Shown here: in pieces, positions 56,901 through 64,000 of the stretch
Numbering within the stretch: the stretch's first letter is position 1
Layout of the letters: every line of letters starts with the position of its first letter
From: Hemicordylus capensis
Taxonomy: Eukaryota; Chordata; Lepidosauria; Squamata; Cordylidae
Direction: 5' to 3'
Assembly (NCBI RefSeq): GCF_027244095.1
Contig: NC_069665.1
Coordinates: forward strand, 374,501-438,500
Length of the DNA: 64,000 nt
Translations under genes and position numbers: made by a program
The notes under the pieces: generated by a model
What the model was told of the DNA's origin: nothing
Database searches by the model: none
What the model saw: the letters and a program-made list of their open reading frames with translations, nothing else

Positions 56901-58210
56901 AATTGTGTGTGAACTGATCCCCCAAAATTTGCAGGGACTTCAGGGTACATCTGGCTGATATGTGAATGCACTCTCTCCATTCTGGAGTAGATGCAAGTTA
57001 AAGGGCTTTAAAAGTCTTCCAGGTGGCAGCTCTACCTGGCAAATGGCCAGGAGAGAGAGGAGCAAACACAGCTTCCCAGAGACGTACCTCCTTTTGTGCC
57101 CTGCAGCTGCTCCCACCCCCAAGGGAGAAATGGCTTGGGATTGCTCCACAGAAATCTCAGGCGGAGCTGGCCTCTGGTTTTAAGCGCCAGCTGGGAAAGG
57201 TGAGATTTCTGCCCACCCACCTCCTGGGCGCTTTCCAGATGACAGGCTGTTCTGCAGTAAAATGCTTTGGCTTGGCAGGATTGTTTTGAAAATGTAAATA
57301 GCTTGCATAACCCTCCTACAACAGGATCATAGGAACCCAAGAAGCTGCCATATACTGAGTCAGGCCCTTGGTCTATTTAGCTCAGTATTGTCTTCACAGA
57401 TTGGCAGCGGCTTCTCCAGGGTTGAAGGCAGGAATCTCTCTCAGCCCCGCTCTCTTGGAGATGCTGCCAGGGAGGGAACTTGGACCCTATACAGCTATTA
57501 ATTTGTGACACACATGCAACGCTGTAGGACTTAAACGCAAAGATAAAATCTGAAAGAAGGGATCAGAAATGTGAACGGCGCCTTGCTGTCCGTGCAGGGA
57601 CTGCGATGTCAAAACACAGGCAGTACAGAAGCACACTTAATGGATACGTCGTGACACTGCCGTAGGGTGTAATCTGGAAAGCGTCCTGGGCAACCTCTGC
57701 TTGTGTGAGGTGTCGGTGTTGGGAGAGTCTCTCTCCGGAGACAGAAAAGTTGCTGGGCCCCAGGCGGCTTCCAACGTGCAGACTGGGACTGCATAACTTT
57801 GGTCCTCCAGCAGTTGGACTACAACTACCATCATCCCTGACCATTGGCCGCTGTGGCTGTGGGTGATGGGGGTGGTAGTCCCACAACAGCTGGAGGGCCA
57901 AAGCTGTGCCTTCCCGAGAGGAAGGAGAGGAGCGCAGCCCAGAGGGCTCTGCTGGTGCCCAGCCACACCCCGCACCGCAGCAGGCACGGCCCACCCGAGC
58001 GGGGGCGCTGGAGGGCCATTTCGCACCCCCTGCTGCCCTGCGTGAGGAGTGGGGAGCAGGTCTCTTACTCGGCACACTGGGAGGAGACACGTGGCGGGAT
58101 CAGGTAACGGCAGTCCAGGATCATGGTCAGGGTCTCGCTGTCGTTGGCCTCCTGGAAAGGCGGCTGCCCACACACCAGCATGTACAGGATGACGCCCAAG
58201 CTCCACACGT
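53920..58210 (-). CDS. SNRK-like serine/threonine kinase, last four exons (5' part off the right edge)
   Basis: AMPK-related kinase of the SNRK family. Exons: 58069-58210, 56109-56321, 55064-55201, 53920-54973, all in frame, 515 codons. The first visible exon enters kinase subdomain IX ([20 protein letters not shown]). Next come the end of the kinase fold ([20 protein letters not shown], then [11 protein letters not shown]) and the UBA-like region ([40 protein letters not shown]). The last exon encodes a 350-aa low-complexity tail with poly-Glu and poly-Ser, finishing [14 protein letters not shown] and NCCHVI. The end and UBA-like blocks match human SNRK, but the tail is diverged enough to be a paralogue and the locus is not SNRK's. 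The N-lobe, HRD and DFG motifs lie beyond 64000. Family is certain, paralogue status likely. Confidence 0.9.
54974..55063 (-). other. 90-bp GC-AG intron of the SNRK-like gene
   Basis: The donor reads CAG|GCGAGT after exon base 55064. The acceptor CCCAG lies before 54973 and follows a strong pyrimidine tract (CCTCTCTCTTTCCCAG). The phase fits (AG then G). The intron is a multiple of three and has no in-frame stop, so a retained form would be translated with 30 extra residues. Confidence 0.7.
55270..55570 (+). mobile_element. Relict related to the 29192 hAT element
   Basis: 'gctttaagagtgggggcggg', 'tgcccttacccctccc', 'cggccgccccattgcccc' and 'ggatacaactggaagta' follow the order of words in the arms of the 29192-30274 element. 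Termini and target duplication are not recognisable. Confidence 0.45.
55695..56027. mobile_element. TIR DNA transposon (non-autonomous), copy 1
   Basis: It begins GGCGCTTTCCAGA and ends with the inverse TCTGGAAGCGCC. The interior aligns with 57227-57685 (for example 'actttggctcggcagaatcg', 'gaatgtgaacggcacct', 'atagtgacactgtcgc'). A possible 3-bp target duplication is degraded (CTA/TTG). It lies in the intron just upstream of SNRK-like exon 55064-55201. Confidence 0.75.
56395..56620 (+). repeat. Interspersed repeat shared with 28430-28640
   Basis: It contains 'aaagacggctccctgctccc', 'actggagggatgctgtgctg', 'gtggatagagccag' and 'caccactttgaaaaagtgc'. A longer 5' part ('ggtcccaaggtggtttatat') is present here but not in the other copy. 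Confidence 0.55.
56865..57015. repeat. Unassigned repeat fragment
   Basis: 'acatctggctgatatgtgaa', 'cattctggagtagatgcaag' and 'aaagggctttaaaag' resemble the ends of the repeats at 1-115 and 24495-25090. The family is not identified. Confidence 0.35.
57227..57685. mobile_element. TIR DNA transposon (non-autonomous), copy 2, with nested SINE
   Basis: It begins GGCGCTTTCCAGAT and ends ATCTGGAAAGCGTC, flanked by CTG at 57224-57226 and 57686-57688, consistent with a 3-bp duplication of PIF/Harbinger type. The interior matches copy 1 except for a 5S-like SINE inserted at about 57329-57487. No transposase was seen. The superfamily assignment is tentative. Confidence 0.75.
57329..57487 (-). mobile_element. 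5S-like SINE fragment nested in the TIR element
   Basis: 'aggaacccaagaagctgcca' through 'gatgctgccagggagggaac' is the reverse complement of the SINE 3' half. It has no counterpart in TIR element copy 1, so it inserted later. Confidence 0.82.
57787..57910. mobile_element. Hairpin MITE copy, diverged
   Basis: 'ggtcctccagcagttggact' with 'actaccatcatccc' is followed by the inverted arm 'gggtgatgggggtggtag' and 'agctggagggcca'. It is related to 21054-21205 by the 'actacaactNccatcatc' core. Confidence 0.65.
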
Positions 58211-60844
58211 CTGTGGGGGGAGAGGGAGAGGAAGAAGCCGGGGTGTGAGCAACCTTGGCTGGGACAGAGGGAGTCACCAGCAGGCACCTTGGAGGGCCTC
58301 ATCAGGAGCAGCCGGGGGGCAGCCCAAGACCCACGGCCCTTGCGCGCCCCCCACCCACCCAGTGCAGTGGGGCTGCTGCCTGTTTCCCGTGAAGAGCCCC
58401 GTTGTGACCCACAGGCTGCTGCTCCAACTTCATTCCCCAAACCCTGATCCCACGGCAGGTAGGAGCAGCCCCTCTTTATAGGCTGTGTGTGTGTGTGGGG
58501 GGGGTAACCAGCCCCTGCCTGGCCACAGCCCTGAACCAGAATGTGCCAAGGAATGTTTCCTTGAGGTGGAGAGAAGGGGCAGCCCCCAGGCTGGAAGGCG
58601 ATCTGGAACCTCCACATTCAGAAGCAGCCTTCCTCTGAATGCCAGCTGTGGGGGGGGGGGGGCAGCTGGGGAGGGCCACGTCTTTCACACTTCCCAGCTG
58701 GCCAGTGAGGGAAAGAGGCTCCTGGCCGAGAGACTCACTGGCACCCCAAATACATATCTCTGCCCAAGTGGATTGTCAGCCCGCTCTGGCCAGACGACGG
58801 GGCATGTGTGGGGGGGGCCTCAATGGGGGGAGGGAGCACCCCAATGCAGCCTCGGCAGGCTGCTCTTGCTGCAGGAGCGGCGTTCCTGTTCCAGCAGGCA
58901 TTCAGCCAGAAGAGAGGCAAGCCTTCATTTCCGCGGTCTGTGGATGGTCTCTTACTCACGGTTACCCGTTGCTCTTTTATTTTGCATTAATGCTTTCCTG
59001 TGCTTTTGTGAGCCACACAGGTCTGTGTGGAATCAGCACAGCAAAGTGTGCAGGGAGAGGGGAAAGCTTATAATGACCTCTCAGTGTGCAGAATGGCCAG
59101 CTCTGTCACACGCTGGAGTGACCAAGAGCCTAAGGTTGCCGTATTCGGTCTTTCTTTCTGCCTAATTTGCATATTATGTAAAATGGCTTGCAGATAATTT
59201 GCCTATTGTGCAGGAGCACCCTCCAGTTGACTTGTATTTGCTCTGGATATCTACCAACAATAGTTGGGGGAGATATCTTTGCCTGACCATTTTCCTTGAC
59301 ATATTAACAGCAGCAATGGCGGGTGGGGGGATGCATAGCTTTTACATTAAGGCTGCAATGCTGTACACACTTATTTGAGAGAAGATCTGACTCAAACCAA
59401 CATCGCTTACTTCTAAGCAGGCATGGGTTGAATGTACTTAACGATTACAGCAGGTAGTGATTCACATCAAAAGCAAGCGATGATGATGATCCTCTCCACT
59501 GCCCGAAAGACTGTACTTGGGAAAGTGAACCCCTGCCGTGAGCCTGCTGGGCTCTTCCTCTCTTAATCCAAGTCCAGCAGTTGAGCAGAAGAGTGGCTGC
59601 ACGTTTGGCTCCCTAACTCCGCTTCTACAAGGGCTAGCTTTTGGTTCTGATGGGCTTGAAATCTGGGTGAAACCTGGACTGCCAGGGGGCATGGCCACTC
59701 TAGGCTGGGCTGCAGGCCGAACAAGCTTAGTGGCCGTCAGGGTCATCGGTGTCAGGGAGCTGCTTGGGGGTGTCTGTGGGATGGGGACCCCTTCACCTCC
59801 GCCCTGTTACGGTAGGGGTGGAAATGCAGCCCCCGGGGGGGGGGCAGCATTTAAGGAGGAGAGATGGCGGCAGCAGAAATGCTAAGGGAGGAAACAGAGC
59901 ACAGATGGCCATGCAGATAAGCTGCGGCTAGGCCTAATCAGGGCAGCCCTATTAATAACCGGCTCAGGAGCAGCAGCCAGCAGCAGCCTTGGCTGCACCC
60001 TCCGCAAGTCTGCCGTGGGGGCTCCAGGACTCCCCCCCCCACTGCAGAAGCCCTCGAAGGAGCAGCAAGCAGACGGGAGAAGCTTCTTCCGGGACAGTTA
60101 AGCCTCCCCTGAAACTGGGTCACAGCAGCCGGCCAAGCAGAGAGCGCAGGAGGTGGGGCTGCCGAGCTCTCCTCTTGGGGGCTCTCCCACAGGGTGAGGG
60201 TGGAGGCCGTGGTGGGGACACCGGAGGGCAGAAACAGCACCGCTGCCCCACAGGGAGTGGGCTGGAGGCCAGAGGCAGGAGGAGGGACTGGGAGGCCACA
60301 CAGGGCTTGGTCCATGTGCCGGGGGGGGGGGGCTCAGCCCCAACTGAGGGGGCCGGGAGGAAAGCCACTGGCCTTGTTCCAAGCCGGCTGCCCCTTCTCC
60401 TGCCTGCCCCGCAGAGACTGGCAAGGCCTTTCCAAAGGCAAACCAGCCCACCCAGGGAAGGACCCCGAAGCCCAAGTATTCAGGCAGCTGCCGAGGACCC
60501 CGTGCCTCACGGACTGGTACCCAACGCCTTGTGGACCTGCACTGGTCCGTGGACCGATGGTTGAGAAACAAGGCAAGTCTAGCCAAGCAGACAGCTGCTG
60601 GGTTCCACAGACCTTTCCCCCAGTGCCCCACCATTAGTGGCACAATGCGGTGTGGGGCACTGCAGGGTGGGGGAGGCGTGGCAGGCCACACTGGCCAGAA
60701 GGCTCTTTTGCTGCTGCTGCTGCCGCCAGCTCGCCAAGAAGGAAGTGAAGCCGGGGGGGGGGACCTTGTTGAGCCCTGCTCCAAGCAGCCTGTGAGCATC
60801 TAAGCCCGGAGCAGGCACCCCCCCGCCATGCCAGCAGCAAGGAG

Positions 60845-61041
60845 AGGAGAGCTGGTCTTGAGCCGTTAGCACAAGACCAGCTTATGGGAACAAGCCGGAC
60901 TGGTCCCCTTAGCTAAGCAGGGTCCGCCCTGGTTGCATCTGAATGGGAGACTAGAAGTGTGAGCAGCGGAAGAGAGTCTGGGTAGACAATACTGAGCGAG
61001 ATGGACCTATGGGCTGACTCAGTATAGGGCAGCTTCCTGGG
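60845..61041 (+). mobile_element. 5S-like SINE copy with internal deletion
   Basis: GGAGAGCTGGTCTTG starts the element. It contains TTAGCTAAGCAGGGTCC and GAATGGGAGACTAGAAG, then jumps to 'gtagacaatactgagcgaga' and ends 'gggcagcttcctgggtc'. The central third is missing. The head carries an extra inverted stretch around 60860-60885. Confidence 0.82.
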
Positions 61042-62299
61042 TCAATAAGGCCACTCTCTGGCTCCTCCAACAACAGCCCTAACCCTAACCCCAACCCCCG
61101 CTGGGCCTGAGGGCACCAGCAAGGATGAGAAGGCGGTTAGCTCAGGCCCCCACCCCAAGAGGCAGAGGCCCTGCAAGGGGCTGGCTGGCTGGCTGGCTGG
61201 GGCTCTGGCCTCCCCCCCCCTCACTCCAGCATGGGGTGGGGCCTGGCACACATGCAAACCCCTGGAGGGGGCTCAGCGGCCTTTCTGCTAGGAGGTCCAG
61301 GCCCACCCTTTAGCACCAGGGCCGTGGGGATCATGGGGAGGAATGATGCCACTCCCACACATCGTCATCGTCATCATCGTGGTGCTTTTGTTCTTTTAAG
61401 AAGAGCAGCAGCAGCAGCAGAAGTTTCTAGTTGGGAAGCTCTGCTTGAAAGTGCAGGGGCAGCCCTTCCCCAACGGGGGGGGGGGGAGGGAGGCTGAAGG
61501 GGACCTGGGACCTGGAAGAAGAACTCAGCCGCAAGGGAGAGGGGTGTCCAGCTTCCGCCTGCTTCCACTCCGTCTGTCTTGCCTTAATATTTGTAAAGGA
61601 AACTTAATTTAGAAGCACAAAGTTTTTGTGGAGACTGGCCTGTCGGCCCCTCGAGCCACCAACTGCCTTGGTATCTCCCCCCACCCCCCCACCTAGCCCA
61701 CCTCAGAGTTTGACCCTGGCAAGGAAATGTTCCATCCTGGCTGGAAGGCAGAGAAGTAGCCACTCTGGTCTAGGAGCGCCCTGAAAAGCTGGGGGGGGGG
61801 CTGTGATGCTGAGCAAGTTAGCCCGTGCTGAGGGGCACCGTTTCAGGGCCTTGTAGAGTGCCCCCCCCACCCCCTAACCAGGAAAAGCAGAAGACAGTCC
61901 GCCTAACTTACACAAGCCCCTCCCTTGCTGCAGATTCACCCCCCTTCTTGTAGCGGGCCTCCCTGCCCCCTAGGTGCCCCAGAAGGGGCCCATCTGGCCC
62001 CTGCAAAGGCCACGGGCATGCTGTAGCGAGGGGGGCTCCCCACACACTGCCTCGGATGGGAGAAGGATGCTTGCATGGCAGGCAGGCTGGCTTGGCTCCT
62101 TTGGGGAGAAGCGGGGCTCGCAGGAGGCTTGAGACTGAAGTGAGGCTTCACAAAACAGGCTGCCCCCCCCCAGCAGACGGGGACCCCAGAAGCCATTCCC
62201 CCCTCACCAGGTTTTTATGCCCCAACCAGCCTGACTATTGAAGTAAGTTTTGGGGCGTGGGAGCTGCATGGTGCTGGCATTGTCGCGTGGGGGGAGTCT

Positions 62300-62604
62300 G
62301 GGCTGGTGGCTGCAAGCCTGACTTGTCCCCTGAGCTCAGCAGGGTCCACCCTGGTTGCATTTGGATGGGGGACTCCATGTGTAAGCAGCACTGTCAGAGA
62401 TTCCCCTCTTCGGGGATGGAGCCGCCACTCTGGGAAGAGCCTCTGAAGGTCCCCAGTTCCCTCCCTGGCAGCATCTCCAGTGAGAGAGGGCTGGGAGAGA
62501 GACTGCTGCCTGCCACCTTGGAGAAGCCACTGCCAGTCTGTGAAGACAATACTGAGCTAGCTGGACCAAGGGCCTGACTCAGAATAGGGCAGCTTCCTAT
62601 GTCC
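62300..62604 (+). mobile_element. 5S-like SINE copy, near full length
   Basis: GGGCTGGTGGCTGCAAGCC, then GAGCTCAGCAGGGTCCACC and TGGATGGGGGACTCCATGTG (5S-like), then 'ggcagcatctccagtgagag', and the end 'gcagcttcctatgtcc'. Confidence 0.85.
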
Positions 62605-64000
62605 CACTTCCTGCCCCATCCCTGCTTTTCTGAACCTCCTCCAAAGGCACCTGGGCAGCAGAGGCCAAACCCAGGCATTCACCACCGGATCTGCTTACAA
62701 TACCAAGTGTGGGGGCAAGGCTGGCTGGCTGGTTTGCTGCCCCCCACCCACAGGACACCCCACCCCTGCTGCCAAGCGCCCTGTGCTCCCCAGCCCGTTG
62801 CTTCCCCCGTCTGGAGCTGGGCTGGCGGCTGCAGGGAGGCCAGAGTGGAGCTCAGGCGGGACAGCAGGCAGGCTGGGAGAGGGAGAGAGGCCGGCAGAAG
62901 TCAGGGAAGCAAACCCTTGATTCGGAGGCTGGGAGTGCGGCGGGGTGGGGTGGGGTGCAAGGCCTCCCATGGCCCGGCCCGCCTCGGCAGGAAGGCCAAG
63001 GCTCCGCTCGGCGGGCAAGAGGCTCCCCTTCCCAAGCAGCCTCGGAGGAGGAGGAGGCGGGAGCCCCACCACCCCTCCCTGCAGTCACTGCAGCAGCAGC
63101 AGCAGCAGCAGCAGCGCTATAAATACTTCTTGGCAGGGGCCGCGGTGGGTGGGGTGGGTGCTGCTGTGCAAGGCGGCTGGCTGGGTGTGCCTCCGAAGGA
63201 ACAGGAAGCCACCCCAGTGACTGGCGGAGCCGAGTGCTGGGCAGGGGAGGAAAAGGAGCCCTCCCTCCATCCTCTCCCACCAGCTGAGCCAGGGCAGAGC
63301 AGCTCTGGAGGAAGCCGCAGCAAGGCCAGGGCGAGAGCCCTGCTCCCAGGCCGAGAGAACGCTGCCCCCCCCACCCGCCCCGAAGCCCTGAACTCCCTCC
63401 TCACCCGAGAGAGAGCTGCCTGCACACAGACTCCACATCTGGGCCCCGACTCTGCCGATGGGGAACTTGGGTGTCCAGTGTGCAGTGCTTGGCTCTTCCA
63501 AGAGGAGACAGCAAGGTCCCGGCCCCGACTGGCAGTAAAGAGGAGCAGGGGGCCCAACAGGAGATGCAGGCGGCCAGCAGCCACAGAGTGGCCTCAGGGC
63601 TTCCCCTGCAGAATCACGCAGCCCCAGGGAAGACGGGCAGGATCTCACTTGCAGAACTAGGATTCTCCAGGTGCCAAGAGTGGCCTTCTTGAAATGCGGC
63701 CTGATCATGGTGCTAAATAAAGGAAGCCCCGTGTCTTTGCACATCTCCTCTCCCCCAAGACCAGCCCAATATGCCCACAGACACCCCAGTGGGCAGCCAA
63801 CCCGTCCCCCTGCAGGAGCACAGCCCCACTGCAAAGCCAGCGCTCCCCAAGGGCCACGGCAGCATCCTGGCCGCAGGCAGCCCCCCCCCGCACGCAGCCG
63901 GCCTGTAGTGCTGGGCGTCCCTCCCTCCCTTCCTCCCCACCATCAGCGCCTCAGGGAAAGGGGCACAGAGCCCAGAGGCAGCCGGCCAGGGCCCCCCCCA

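Larger units (their letters stand above)
58211..64000. other. SNRK-like intron (right edge of window)
   Basis: At least 5.8 kb with no coding exon recognised. I looked for the kinase catalytic loop and activation segment and did not find them. It contains two 5S-like SINE copies, a (GGCT)n near 61182-61202, a CAG run near 63092-63113 and many G/C homopolymers. Confidence 0.6.

Noticed and set aside
61076-61097. CCCTAA repeats resembling telomere sequence
   Set aside because: Only about two exact units plus variants; too short for an interstitial telomere array.
62599-63660. 353-codon plus-strand frame near the right edge
   Set aside because: GC-rich low-complexity composition with Gln and Arg/Gly/Ala runs; no family or splice support.

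Overview
The window is vertebrate nuclear DNA, most likely from a squamate reptile (lizard or snake). It carries multi-exon genes on both strands, CR1-type LINE fragments, a tRNA-derived SINE of the Sauria type, and many copies of a SINE with a 5S-rRNA-like segment. GC content and poly-G/poly-C runs are high. The gene set belongs to the block syntenic with human 16q22.1. I infer a GC-rich microchromosome or similar region, but the species cannot be read from the sequence.

Five protein-coding genes were reconstructed exon by exon. From left to right they are: (1) a CES2-type carboxylesterase on the minus strand, exons 1-10, with its 3' end off the left edge; (2) CIAO2B on the plus strand, complete in five exons; (3) MATCAP1 (KIAA0895L) on the minus strand, complete coding sequence in six coding exons, 475 aa; (4) LCAT on the minus strand, complete in six exons, 440 aa; (5) an SNRK-like kinase on the minus strand, last four exons only, with its kinase N-lobe beyond the right edge. 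The carboxylesterase and CIAO2B are head-to-head around a CpG island. CIAO2B and MATCAP1 converge tail-to-tail with about 0.9 kb between poly(A) signals. MATCAP1, LCAT and the SNRK-like gene follow each other on the minus strand, and a 2.5 kb CpG island lies between MATCAP1 and LCAT.

The genes do not form one pathway. They cover ester and lipid hydrolysis (carboxylesterase in the ER, LCAT in plasma lipoproteins), cytosolic iron-sulfur delivery (CIAO2B), alpha-tubulin detyrosination (MATCAP1) and an AMPK-related kinase. Introns and intergenic DNA are dense with mobile-element fossils: CR1 LINEs (including an ORF1 esterase-domain relic), tRNA SINEs, at least nine 5S-like SINE copies, hAT-type elements with 8-bp target duplications, and a TIR element family present twice in the SNRK-like introns.

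The main points of interest are an AT-AC (U12-type) intron in CIAO2B, a second SNRK-family gene beside LCAT, a SINE whose target duplication overlaps a carboxylesterase splice donor, a 90-bp GC-AG intron that is also an open reading frame, the chimeric tRNA/5S SINE family, and a foldback hAT element with a CR1 nested inside it.
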